In this document: positions 1 to 9,400 of the stretch, piece after piece | How the letters are laid out: every line of letters begins with the position of its first letter | How positions within the stretch are numbered: the first letter of the stretch is position 1 | DNA from: Sphingopyxis witflariensis | Lineage (GTDB): Bacteria > Pseudomonadota > Alphaproteobacteria > Sphingomonadales > Sphingomonadaceae | Assembly: GCF_002205635.1 (NCBI RefSeq) | Contig: NZ_NISJ01000011.1 | Coordinates: forward strand, 81,396-145,395 | Direction: 5' to 3' | Length of the DNA stretch: 64,000 nt | The notes under the pieces: generated by a model | Database searches by the model: none | The model's input: only the letters and a program-made list of their open reading frames with translations | Told to the model about the DNA's origin: nothing | Translations under genes and position numbers: made by a program

Positions 1-1018
1 CCTTCAACCCGCCATAGATGGAGAAGTCATAGGCTGTGACCTTGACGTTGGCGGGGTCGCCTACCTTGATGAAAGCAATGTCGCGCGGGGTCACGCGGGT
101 TTCGATGAGCAATTTATCGCCCAGCGGCACGACCTGCATGATCTTCTCACCGGCGTTCACATATCCGCCGACGGTGTTGACGAGCAGGTCGTTGATGACA
201 CCGCGCGTTGGCGAACGAATTTCAGATCGCGCGAGCCGGCCTTCGGCGCCACGGATCGTTTCCTGATTTACCGCCATCTTGGTCGTCAGCTGGCTACGCT
301 CATTCAGCGCCTCCTGCTGGAAGTCGAACCGCGCGCGCGACACTTCGGCGCCCGCTTCGCGTACCGCGGCCTGCGATCGCGAAATCGCCTGACGCGCCGC
401 GGCGAGCCGCCCCTGAATATCGACGACCTCGCGCTGCGCGGAGAGAAGTTCGGTCTGGGGGACGACGCCCTTTGCAGCGAGCGGTTCGAGCATATCGACC
501 TGCTGGCGTGCCAGACGCAGACTGCTCTCGAGCGAGGAGGCGGTGGCCTGCGCTTCCCCCATATCGCGGCGGCGCTGTTCGACCCCGGCGGACAGCGCCG
601 CCAGCTGGCTTTGCAGCGACGAGCGGCGGACCTGGGCAAGCCGCATTTCGTCACCACAGCTTTCGCCGGTGCATCCGGCCCCGCCGCCTTCGCTGGCGAG
701 GCGCGCTGCGCGCTGGCCCAGTCGCTCATTCTCGGTTTCAAGCTGGCCAAGCTCCGACTGCGACGACGTATTGTCGAGCCGAACGAGCAACTGCCCCTTC
801 TTCACCGTCTGCCCCGAGCGGACGAGGATTTCGCGGATCGTCGACGGTTCGGCCGACTGGATGATCTGGACCTTTGACGACGGAATAACGCGCCCCTGCC
901 CACGCGTCACCTCGTCGACGCGGGCGATGCTCGCCCACAACAGGAACAGGACGAAACCGGCAGCGGCTGCCACCATAATCTGTTCACTGCCGCGCAAGCG
1001 CTGCCAGAATTTCAACAT
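1..1018 (-). CDS. HlyD/LapC-type periplasmic adaptor of type I secretion (3' part beyond the window)
   Basis: Membrane-fusion subunit that bridges an inner-membrane ABC exporter and a TolC-type channel. Reading leftward from ATG at 1018 the protein starts MLKFWQRLRGSEQ, has one N-terminal membrane segment (about residues 15-31, AAAAGFVLFLLWASI), then a biotinyl/lipoyl-like strand region with VRSGQTVKKGQLLVRLD (about residues 67-83) and a coiled-coil hairpin region rich in Q/E/R (SELGQLETENERLGQRAA onward). This is the classic HlyD family layout. The frame stays open to base 1, so the C-terminus is missing. It lies 12 bp after the cell wall hydrolase stop, in one operon with the ABC and TolC partners. 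Family call is firm; substrate (the 3807-aa adhesin upstream) is inferred from context. Confidence 0.9.
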   Translation of the reverse strand, partial: MLKFWQRLRGSEQIMVAAAAGFVLFLLWASIARVDEVTRGQGRVIPSSKVQIIQSAEPSTIREILVRSGQTVKKGQLLVRLDNTSSQSELGQLETENERLGQRAARLASEGGGAGCTGESCGDEMRLAQVRRSSLQSQLAALSAGVEQRRRDMGEAQATASSLESSLRLARQQVDMLEPLAAKGVVPQTELLSAQREVVDIQGRLAAARQAISRSQAAVREAGAEVSRARFDFQQEALNERSQLTTKMAVNQETIRGAEGRLARSEIRSPTRGVINDLLVNTVGGYVNAGEKIMQVVPLGDKLLIETRVTPRDIAFIKVGDPANVKVTAYDFSIYGGLK

Positions 1019-1030
1019 GAAAACGCGCCT

Positions 1031-2128
1031 CTATTTATCACTCTGGGGCTCGGATACCGCCTGCGTCCCTTGCTGGGTCGTCAGGCTGTCGAACCGCGAT
1101 TTGCTCTGCGTCGGATCGGGAATATTGGGAATCCAGCCCTTGCTCACATCGACGCGGCCGCCGACGTCGATGTCGGTGCGGCGGTCGGTCGGGTCGCGAA
1201 CCGGGGCAATCGCATCGATCGGGACGATTTCGCCCGGCAAACCTTCGATCGCTGGGCCGCCGTGATAGAGCTGGCTGAACGCCGGAATCCATTCCGCGCC
1301 CGCATACGCATCAGAAAAGGCGCGGGGCTTTCCCCACGAACCCGGCCAGCGATAGAAGATATGCGCGCCAATCTGTTCAATCTTGGTCAATTTGGGCGCC
1401 CAGCGCGGCAGGACATAATTGGCGTGATAATGCGTTGCCATGCCAACGCTCGTTTCGACATGTCCGCTTAGCGCGGCGCGCGCAATCTCCGCGGCACGAC
1501 GCCAGAGCGCGGGCACGGGCGGACGGCTCATCGCGCCGTCGCAGGCAAAGCTGAACTGGCAGCCGGGGCGCGAACTGCCCTGATAGATCACGCCGCAGAC
1601 GGTATTGGGATAGGCCGGGTGCCGCATACGGTTGAGGATCACCTGCGCGACAGCGGCCTTGCCGGCATCGGGTTCGGTCGCGGCTTCATAATAGATAGCC
1701 TGAGTCAGGCAGCGCTGAGCGTTCGTCGCCTGGACCTGCGAGATCGTCGGCATCAGGAACGGTCGTGCCGCCTCCACCGGCAGGGTCGAAATCGGAAGCA
1801 AGGCATTGCCGGCGACGGCATCGGCGCCCTCGGCCGTCGGGACCACCGACCCCGTCTCGGTCTCGGTAATCAGTTTCGCGATCGCCTTTTGCTTGGCGGC
1901 CTTGGCCTTCACGGCCGGATCGGCGGTCCAGCTGGCGACCAGATTTTCGAAAACGCGCGCAAGCCGGTCGTTGGTCGAGGCGAAAAGGAGCATCGCTGCC
2001 GCCAATGCAAGGACGAGCAGAACCAGCATCACCTTCTTCGAAGACTGCGGCGGCAGGACGTCCGGATCCACCCAAGGCGCTTCGGTCGCGGTGGCGCCGT
2101 CCCCTGCGATGTTGAGCTCCACTCTCAT
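1031..2128 (-). CDS. SleB/CwlJ-type cell wall hydrolase with N-terminal membrane anchor
   Basis: Predicted peptidoglycan hydrolase of the Hydrolase_2 (SleB) family. The start at 2128 (MRVELNIAGDG) was chosen because it overlaps the stop of the ABC gene as ATGA; the longer in-frame extension upstream lies wholly inside that gene. An N-terminal membrane segment (VMLVLLVLALAAAMLLF) is followed by a spacer, then the catalytic region: YYEAATEPDAGKAAVAQVILNR (start of motif, with the conserved E of YYEA), the CGVIYQG segment and QFSFACDG. About 365 aa. A hydrolase between the ABC and HlyD genes is not part of the minimal type I system. It may open peptidoglycan for channel assembly, but that role is inference. 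Enzyme family is clear; activity and cleavage bond are not shown. Confidence 0.88.
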   Translation of the reverse strand: MRVELNIAGDGATATEAPWVDPDVLPPQSSKKVMLVLLVLALAAAMLLFASTNDRLARVFENLVASWTADPAVKAKAAKQKAIAKLITETETGSVVPTAEGADAVAGNALLPISTLPVEAARPFLMPTISQVQATNAQRCLTQAIYYEAATEPDAGKAAVAQVILNRMRHPAYPNTVCGVIYQGSSRPGCQFSFACDGAMSRPPVPALWRRAAEIARAALSGHVETSVGMATHYHANYVLPRWAPKLTKIEQIGAHIFYRWPGSWGKPRAFSDAYAGAEWIPAFSQLYHGGPAIEGLPGEIVPIDAIAPVRDPTDRRTDIDVGGRVDVSKGWIPNIPDPTQSKSRFDSLTTQQGTQAVSEPQSDK

Positions 2129-4275
2129 GACACCGGTTCCTTGGTCGTCGACCGCGCCAGGATTTCGGCGCGCGGGCCATCGGCCATGATCCGTCCGCCG
2201 TCGATGACGATGATGCGATCGCACATCTGCAGGATGGCCTCGCGATGGGTCGCGATCACCACGGTTTGCGACGCCGGTACGGCATCCTTAAGCGCGTTGA
2301 TGAAAAGCCGTTCGCTTTGCGAATCCATCGCGCCCGTCGGCTCGTCGAGAAACAGCAGGCGCGAAGGCGACGCCAGCGCGCGGGCGATGGCGAGAAAACC
2401 ACGCTGGCCACCCGAAAGCTGGCTTCCGCGTTCGCCGGTGCCGCGGTCAAGCCCCGTCTCGTCCCGGCCCATAAACCGGTCGGCGCCGATCGACTGCAGC
2501 GTCGCCATCAGATCGGCGTCAGATGCCGACGGCGCACAATATTGCATATTCTGCTTGATCGAACCGCTGAACAGGACTGCGTCCTGCCCGACGAAGCGAA
2601 ATTGCGACCGCAAATAGATGGGCGAATATTGGCGGCTGTCGAGGCCGTCGATAAAGATATTGCCGGCTTCGGGGGCGTAAAGCCCGCACAAAAGCCGCCC
2701 CAGCGTCGACTTGCCCGACGCGACCCGGCCGACGATCGCAATCCGCTCTCCGGCATCTATCGTCAGATTAATGTCCGAAAGCGATGGCGCCGACGCGCCG
2801 GGATAAGTGAAAGAGACGCCTTCGACGACAGTATGCCCCTTGTCGATCGTCAGGTTCAGCGTGCTGCTGCCCATCCGGCGTTCGTCGTCGGCCTCGATCA
2901 TCTGCTGGATGCTGGCCATTGTCGTCCATGCCTGACGCCCGCGCGTCATCAGGAAGGCCAGTTGTCCGATCGGCGCCATCGAACGTCCCGCCAGCATGAC
3001 GATGGCGATGATTGCGCCCATCGAAATCTTGCCGGAATCGAACAGATAGAAACCGCCCACAACAAGGGCGAGGCTCGAAAACTGCTGCGCCCATGTCGCA
3101 AGGTTGATCGCGGCGGCGCCGGTCCGGCGCAGGCTCGCCTGCGTCCGTGCGCTTGTGTCGACCATCCGGCGCCACTGGCCCAGAATCTGTCCTTCGGCCG
3201 CGCAACTCTTGATCGTTTCGGTTCCCCCGATCGCTTCGACCAGCATCGAATGCTGGATGCTCGAATCGGCCTGATTGTCGAGCGAGGCCTGCACCATCTG
3301 CCGTTGCAGGAAATAGCCTGCGACGCCCATCACCACGATGATCGACAGCGGAATCAGCGCCAGCCAACCCGCGAGGACGGAAATCATGATCAGGAACAGA
3401 AAGAGGAAGGCGACATCGACCAGAAGGACGATCGTTGTCGAGGCAAAGAAATCGCGCACCGATTCAAATTCGGACACCCGTCGCGCGAGCATCCCGGTGC
3501 TGCCGCGGCGATCCGCGAGCGGCATGTTCAGCACCTTCGAGAAGATTTTTTCCGACAATTTGACGTCGAGTTCGCGGCCCAGATCATCGAGCAGCGTCGC
3601 ACGCGCAAGGCGCAGCGCAAATTCGATGGCAAAGGCGAGCAACGCCCCGACGGCAAGAACCCAAAGGCTGGAAACCGCCTTGTTGGGGATCACGCGATCA
3701 TAGACGTTCATCGTGAACAACGGCAGGGCGAAGCCGAGCAGGTTGATCATCAGCGCTGCGCCGAGAACGGGATAGAAAGAGCGGCGTACCCGCCGAATTT
3801 CGCTCCAGAACCAGTGGCGCTTCGAGGTTTCATCCCACGGCCGCTCTTCAGCGCGGATGGCAGTAGGGTCGGCGGTTACGGCGATCGCCTGCCCCGCATA
3901 ATTTTCTTCCAGCGCGTCTTCGTCGGCCCAGACGGGCGCGTCGGCGCCTGGTTCCCAGACGAGATATTGATCGCCCTGCGTCTCGAGCAGAACCGCGCAG
4001 CGTTTGTCCTTCTGCCGGATGATCACCGGCAGGTCGCGCGACAGATTGCTTATCTTGCGCGCGCGCAGCCGTTCATTGTTGATGAAGCACAGGTCCAGCG
4101 CCGCTTCGGCCTGGTGAAAGGGCAGAAAGCCCCTCTCGTCACGGGCCAGTGCAGATAGCGCCCCACGCTGAAAATTCTGGCCGAAATGTTGCGCGACAAA
4201 GAGAATACAGACGATCAGTGGATCGTCCATACTCTCTTTGCCTATACGTGCCACCGAGGATTGATTCCGTGTCAT
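2125..4275 (-). CDS. LapB-type ABC exporter of type I secretion with degenerate C39-like domain
   Basis: Half-ABC transporter that energises export of a large substrate across both membranes. About 716 aa: an N-terminal 130-residue C39-peptidase-like domain with no recognisable catalytic cysteine motif; a membrane domain with hydrophobic segments from about residue 165 (FYPVLGAALMINLLGFALPLF) through 420; then a C-terminal nucleotide-binding domain. The latter has Walker A GRVASGKST, signature LSGGQ, Walker B LLFLDEPTGAMD and H-loop ATHRE. A peptidase-like domain that does not cut but docks RTX substrates is typical for LapB/HlyB relatives. The stop overlaps the hydrolase start by ATGA. The ATG at 4275 gives the family's usual length; a later ATG (MDDPLIV) is possible. 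Confidence 0.93.
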   Translation of the reverse strand: MTRNQSSVARIGKESMDDPLIVCILFVAQHFGQNFQRGALSALARDERGFLPFHQAEAALDLCFINNERLRARKISNLSRDLPVIIRQKDKRCAVLLETQGDQYLVWEPGADAPVWADEDALEENYAGQAIAVTADPTAIRAEERPWDETSKRHWFWSEIRRVRRSFYPVLGAALMINLLGFALPLFTMNVYDRVIPNKAVSSLWVLAVGALLAFAIEFALRLARATLLDDLGRELDVKLSEKIFSKVLNMPLADRRGSTGMLARRVSEFESVRDFFASTTIVLLVDVAFLFLFLIMISVLAGWLALIPLSIIVVMGVAGYFLQRQMVQASLDNQADSSIQHSMLVEAIGGTETIKSCAAEGQILGQWRRMVDTSARTQASLRRTGAAAINLATWAQQFSSLALVVGGFYLFDSGKISMGAIIAIVMLAGRSMAPIGQLAFLMTRGRQAWTTMASIQQMIEADDERRMGSSTLNLTIDKGHTVVEGVSFTYPGASAPSLSDINLTIDAGERIAIVGRVASGKSTLGRLLCGLYAPEAGNIFIDGLDSRQYSPIYLRSQFRFVGQDAVLFSGSIKQNMQYCAPSASDADLMATLQSIGADRFMGRDETGLDRGTGERGSQLSGGQRGFLAIARALASPSRLLFLDEPTGAMDSQSERLFINALKDAVPASQTVVIATHREAILQMCDRIIVIDGGRIMADGPRAEILARSTTKEPVS

Positions 4276-4313
4276 CTTGATATTTTCTTTTTAGAATCAA
4301 ACCTGTGAATAAA

Positions 4314-5708
4314 TTATTGAGGGTAGCGGCGACGCTGTAGTTCTGCCGGAGCCGGCGGACCATAATTGACCTTCTCGCGCGCATAGACGCGGCGCGATTC
4401 CGGGGCGGTCAAGTTGAACGCCTCAAGAAAGCTGTTGGTCGAAGCCAGCACCTGATAGGTTGCGAACAGCTCCGAGAAACGCGCCGTTTCTGCCCGCACC
4501 TGAACGTTGAAGCGCGTATTCTGTGCATCGAGCACGTCGAGCAACGAGCGGCGGCCTACCGAAAATTGCTGACGATAGGAAACGAGCAGATCGTCGGTCG
4601 CCTTGCTTTGATCAACCAGGTCGCGGAACACTGCGGTCTGGGTTTCGCGGCTGTTCCATGCGCGGCGGGTGTCGGCTTCGGCATCGCGCTCGGTTGCATG
4701 GAGGCGGAACCGGCTTTCGCTCGCCCGACGAACCATCTCCTGATATTTCGCGCGATTGATCCCACCATCGAAAAGGTCCCAGCGCATCACAACGCGCCCG
4801 AGCAGATCGTTGGTCTCACCGCGGAAGGCATCGATATCGTCACCGACCCGACCCGACAGTTCGAGGCCGATGGTCGGGAAAAAATCACCCTTCGCCTTCT
4901 TGGCCTCCGCGTTGGACGCATCGACATCGGCCTGCGCCTCCAGGACTTTCGGATGCTTCGTCCTGGTCAGGCCTACGGCTTCGCTGAGGCTGCTCGGAAG
5001 CTTTTCCGCCATCGCCGGCGGCATTTGCACTTCCTCGACTTCCAACCCGCTGAGCGCGAGCAGTTCGATCTTCGCGTTGGCCAGCGCTTCCCTGGCTTCC
5101 GTCACACGCACGCTTGCCGCCTTGGCGCGCTCCTGGGACTGCTGCAGATCAGCGACGCTGATCGAACCCGCCGTCACACCGCTCGACAAGTCGGACACCA
5201 GGCTGTTGTGGAAGGTCAAATTATCTTCGGCGGCCGCGACGACCCGCTGTTGCAGCAGGACATCAAGATATTGCCGCGCAGTTTGCAGGGCAATGAATTC
5301 GGACCGTTCGAGGACGCGCAACGCCGCACCATCGACCCGCGCAGCCTGGCGCATCTTTTCGCCACGCCGCCGACCGAAATCGATCAGCGTCTGTTCGGCT
5401 CGCATCGACATTTCAAGCGGATAAAGCTCGTCATCGGCAATGCCGAGGCTGCGACGGGTCGCATTTTCAAGCCGCCGGATCCCGGCCGACATTTCGAGCG
5501 TGACCCGCGGCAGATACAGGCCCTTCGCCTGCTCGAGTTCAAACTCGATCGCCTGCTTGTTCATTTCGGCCTGGTTGATCTGCGGATTGGAATCAATCGC
5601 GACCGCCATGGCGTTCTGCATGGTGACGGGCTCGGCAAAGGCCGAGCTTGCGAAAAGGGATATGGCGATGGCCGAAGCAAAGCCGGTCCACTTGAGCTGC
5701 GGTTTCAT
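4314..5708 (-). CDS. TolC/LapE-type outer-membrane efflux channel
   Basis: Outer-membrane exit duct of the type I secretion system. The 464-aa product begins MKPQLKWTGFASAIAISLFASSAFA, a clear signal peptide cut after AFA. It is followed by long amphipathic helices typical of the OEP fold, in two repeats (for example PVTMQNAMAVAIDSNPQINQ near the mature N-terminus and SLLDVLDAQNTRFNVQ near the C-terminus, the usual LLDVLDAQ signature). The ATG at 5708 overlaps the TGA of the OmpA-like gene (TGATG), implying translational coupling; a TTG one codon upstream also exists. Gap to the ABC gene is 38 bp. Partner of the HlyD and ABC genes in the same operon; substrate inferred to be the adjacent giant adhesin. 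Confidence 0.92.
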   Translation of the reverse strand: MKPQLKWTGFASAIAISLFASSAFAEPVTMQNAMAVAIDSNPQINQAEMNKQAIEFELEQAKGLYLPRVTLEMSAGIRRLENATRRSLGIADDELYPLEMSMRAEQTLIDFGRRRGEKMRQAARVDGAALRVLERSEFIALQTARQYLDVLLQQRVVAAAEDNLTFHNSLVSDLSSGVTAGSISVADLQQSQERAKAASVRVTEAREALANAKIELLALSGLEVEEVQMPPAMAEKLPSSLSEAVGLTRTKHPKVLEAQADVDASNAEAKKAKGDFFPTIGLELSGRVGDDIDAFRGETNDLLGRVVMRWDLFDGGINRAKYQEMVRRASESRFRLHATERDAEADTRRAWNSRETQTAVFRDLVDQSKATDDLLVSYRQQFSVGRRSLLDVLDAQNTRFNVQVRAETARFSELFATYQVLASTNSFLEAFNLTAPESRRVYAREKVNYGPPAPAELQRRRYPQ

Positions 5709-6430
5709 CAACGTTCCCCCATTCCATTCACTCTGACTTCGACACGCCGGTTCGCTGGCGTTCGTTCACCATCCAATGTTTCGACCCGAAGATCCTTCTC
5801 GCCGCGTCCCGACACGGCAATCGTATCGGCCGGGATACCCGCAGCACCCATCATGTCGGCAATCACCCGCGCACGCGCGACGGACAGCTTGTCATTATAG
5901 GCGTCGGACCCCGACCGGTCGGTGTGCCCGACGACGGTGAATGCCGTCCAGCCGCAGCGGGCGCGGTTGTCGGACATGAAAGCAACCGACTGACCGGCAT
6001 CGGCCGGCGCAACGATCGAATCCCAGTCGAAGAAGAAGGTTGATGCCACCTCCGGCGGACAATTGTCGGCGGGTGGCAGCGGCGGCGCAATCGGCACGTC
6101 GGGCGTCGGCGACGGGCGGCGGGTCATCATGCCATAAGCAAAATCGCAACGCCGCAGGCTCTCGCCATCCTTGATACCCGACTTCAAAAAGCCGAGCGCG
6201 ATACCGCACTGGACCTTTGCTTCGGATGCCCAGGTATAGACATTGCTATTCGCCGAAACGACCGACGTATCGGTCGCGGCCGCGAGCGCCGCGTCATACC
6301 GTTTTTGCACTTCACCGCGCAGCTCGCGGACCGGAAGGTCGGCAAGCGCCTGGGCAAAGACGTTTCCAGGCTGGACACACGCCAGCGCAACAACCGCCCC
6401 CGCCATCCATTTTGCCTTTTGGTGTCCCAT
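5708..6430 (-). CDS. OmpA-family C-terminal domain protein of the secretion cluster
   Basis: Predicted periplasmic/outer-membrane protein that anchors to peptidoglycan through its OmpA C-terminal domain. 240 aa: N-terminal signal peptide (AGAVVALACVQPGNVFAQA), a middle domain with two cysteines, a proline-rich linker (PSPTPDVPIAPPLPP), then the OmpA-like domain with FFFDWDS, VVGHTDRSGSDAYND, LSVARARVIADMM and NRRVEVRV, which carries the usual TD...R meso-diaminopimelate-binding residues. It is the first gene downstream of the giant adhesin (51-bp gap) and couples to the TolC gene by TGATG. OmpA-like proteins accompany LapA/BapA-type secretion clusters. A role in surface retention of the adhesin is inference. 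Confidence 0.9.
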   Translation of the reverse strand: MGHQKAKWMAGAVVALACVQPGNVFAQALADLPVRELRGEVQKRYDAALAAATDTSVVSANSNVYTWASEAKVQCGIALGFLKSGIKDGESLRRCDFAYGMMTRRPSPTPDVPIAPPLPPADNCPPEVASTFFFDWDSIVAPADAGQSVAFMSDNRARCGWTAFTVVGHTDRSGSDAYNDKLSVARARVIADMMGAAGIPADTIAVSGRGEKDLRVETLDGERTPANRRVEVRVNGMGER

Positions 6431-6481
6431 GCTCCTATAGCCCCTACTTTATTGATCCACTGGTTTTTTATCGTAATGCGA

Positions 6482-9400
6482 TCAGACGTGCGGCGCGGCC
6501 TGATGCAGATCATGTTCGACCGATTGATGGGCGAAAGCACCCATGTCGGCCGGAACCTTCACGTTCAGCAACTGCGCCAGATCGACATTCGCCGCGTCAT
6601 CGTTCGCGGCATGCTGGCTTTCGCCACCGACAACCGCATCAATCAGATGGTCGACACTGCCGCCCTTGAGTACTTCGGCGAGCACCGCTTCTGCGGCCGC
6701 CCCCTTAACCGTCGCGTCGGCCGTCTCAGCGGCAGCTTGCCCCGCCGCAATAAGGCCGAGCGTCAACAGCCCGTCCATCGGCGAGTCCGCGTGCACCGAC
6801 ACCATATCGAACAATGCGTCCGATGCGTTCGTGTCGGCGGCCCCCTGATCGTCGCTGGCAATGTTGCCCTGCCCGTCCTCGATCGAAGCCGGAGCAGCAC
6901 TCGCATCATCGGAATGCGATGAAGTGCTGGTGCTGGCCGGGGCCGCGTCCTTCGTGGCCGACAGATCTTCGCCGCCAATCGGCGCCGTTTCGGCCGGTAC
7001 CACCGAAGCGCTGTGCGCCGCAGCGTCATCGACCGGCAGCGGCGTCGGCAGATCGTGGGCGACGGGCTTGTCTTCCGTCTCGGTCTGGGCCTGCGCGCCC
7101 TGCGCCATGGCAACCAGCGACGCCGCGACCAGCGAAGCGGTCAGCGCCTGATTACCCGCCGAGCGCTGGGCATCTTCCGCCTCGCGGTCGGCACCGCGCG
7201 CGCCAAGCTGGGTGTCGAGTTGAACCTCGATATAGTCGCCCTTGCTGCCGTCGGCGCGGGTAAAGCTGCCGTGAGCTGTCACGGCCTGGCCGTCGATGAA
7301 CTCTTCGGTCGCGACCGCACCCGTGGAAATCGAAGTGATGCCCTGATCGGTAAGGCTCGAAAGCTCGCCCGCATCGCTTACGCCGTCGGCATTGGCATCC
7401 CGCCACACCAGCAGCTTGGCAAAGGCCGCATCATTTGCGTCGACGACGCCGTCGCCATTGTCGTCGAGCGAAGCAAGCGCCGCGACGCCATTAGCGAAAT
7501 TGCCGCCGCCAAAGCCCGGAGTGAAGATCTCCGTCCCGCTGTCGATCTTACCATTGCCGTCGAGGTCGACGGCGAGAATGCCGTCGTTCGAGGAATTCCA
7601 CGTCACGCGATCGGCCGCGCCATCGGCGTTGATGTCGAACGCCGCAGTCGGGCCAAAGGAATAGCCGTCGCCATTCAGATCAAGGATGATCGGGTCGGCG
7701 GCACCGACGAAGTTGGCGGCAGTAAGGTTGCCATAACCAACGCCATTGATGGTCATGATATGCTCGACGGTCATGCCGCTGTTGCCGGGATTGGTATTGT
7801 CATTGATCGTCACCGAATAAATACCGGCATTGGCGGTGCCTGACGTGTTCGAATAGACGATAAAGGTATAGGTGCCGTTCGGGATATCGTCCGTTGCGGC
7901 CTGAATAAACCCTTCGATCGTCGAACCGTCACCATCATTGCCAAGCGAGGTGGTGACCCAAGCATTGTTGACCAATTCGATGATTTCAACACCGGCACCA
8001 ATATCCGTCTGACCAGCGGTGACTGTAAGGAAGCTGCCGTCGGTTTCGCTGGTTCCGCTAACCGCAATCGCAATCTTGTCCTGAACGACGTTGAAGCTGG
8101 AAACGGTCACCAACGTATTATTCGCAGGGTTTACCGCGTCATGCTTGAAGACAATAGTGTCGGCAGCGCCGTCGCCATTGCCCAGATCGACCGTCCAATT
8201 GCGCGCAGTCAATGCGGCAACTTTGATGGTGACCGTGTCAGCACCCGTGCCGGCGTTGACGATGCTGCCGTCGCCCGTGCTTGCGATGATGGCATCGTTA
8301 CCGGTGCCGCCAGTGATTGTACCGTTGCCCGAACCGCCATTGATAAAATCGTCGCCGTCGCCGCCGTCGATCGTGTCATTGCCTTCCTGGCCGTAGATGA
8401 TGTCGTTACCGGCGCCACCATTGATGACATCATTACCGGCAGTCCGGCCGCTTTCCTGGCCCAATATGGCATGGTTGGCGCGGATATAGGCAATCGTGTC
8501 CTGACGGTTCCAGTTCGCGCCATTTCCCGCCGGGTCGAGCGATTCTGCATTAGGCCGGCCTTCGAGGGTCTGGAAAACCGCCCAGCCCGATCCGGCCGGG
8601 AGGCTCACGCCAAGCTCGGTCGCCAGCGCATCGGTGAACAGAACGTCGCCAAAAATGACGTCGGCACCGTCGCCGCCATTGACGACATCATTGCCTGCCG
8701 CCGCGAGGTCGGTCGATCCGCCCAGATTTTGGAGGATGCTGGCGAGTTGTTCGGCCGAGGTCGCGTTGCTCGCGCTACCGGTTCCGCCCGAAGCATTGCC
8801 ATCCTCGACATTACCCAACCGGGTCAGCAGCGTCCCGTTGACGTTGACGCCGATCGCATCGATTGAATAGCCGGTCGCGAGTATCTGCTGCGGTTCATTC
8901 GACCCGTCGGTTCCGAGGATCTGGTTCATCGCATCCTGCACATTGTCCGAATCCTCGGAGCCGTCGCCGCCGTTGTTCCACAAGGTCGGATTGCCGTCGG
9001 AGACGAAGACCACCTTGTTGACATCAGCGCCGGGGATGCCGAGGCCCCCGTTGATCCACGTCAGTGCGTCCTGAAGACCGTCTTCATAATTGGTACCGCC
9101 CGACGCCGTCATGCCATTGACCGCCGCCTTCGCCAATGTGATCTGGCTCGCCTGCACAACGCCGTTCACGATCAGATTGAATGTCCCGAGATTCGTGCCA
9201 GCGGCGTCGAAATCGATCACCGTGATCCGGACGTCCTGCGCGCCCGATTGCGACAGGCTGTCGATCAGCGCGTTGACGCCATTCTTCAGCGCCTGCATCC
9301 GCGAAATACTGCCGCCGCCAAATGTGATCTGATCGGTCATGCTACCCGAACTGTCGAGCACGAGCACCACGTTTGCCTGTTGTCCTTCGGTAATCGTTAC

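Noticed and set aside
2245..4158. 637-codon plus-strand frame opposite the ABC exporter
   Set aside because: Antisense shadow of a well-supported ABC gene; composition is Arg/Gln/His-rich without domains.
4566..5900. 444-codon plus-strand frame opposite the TolC gene
   Set aside because: Antisense shadow; TolC motifs and signal peptide on the minus strand are decisive.
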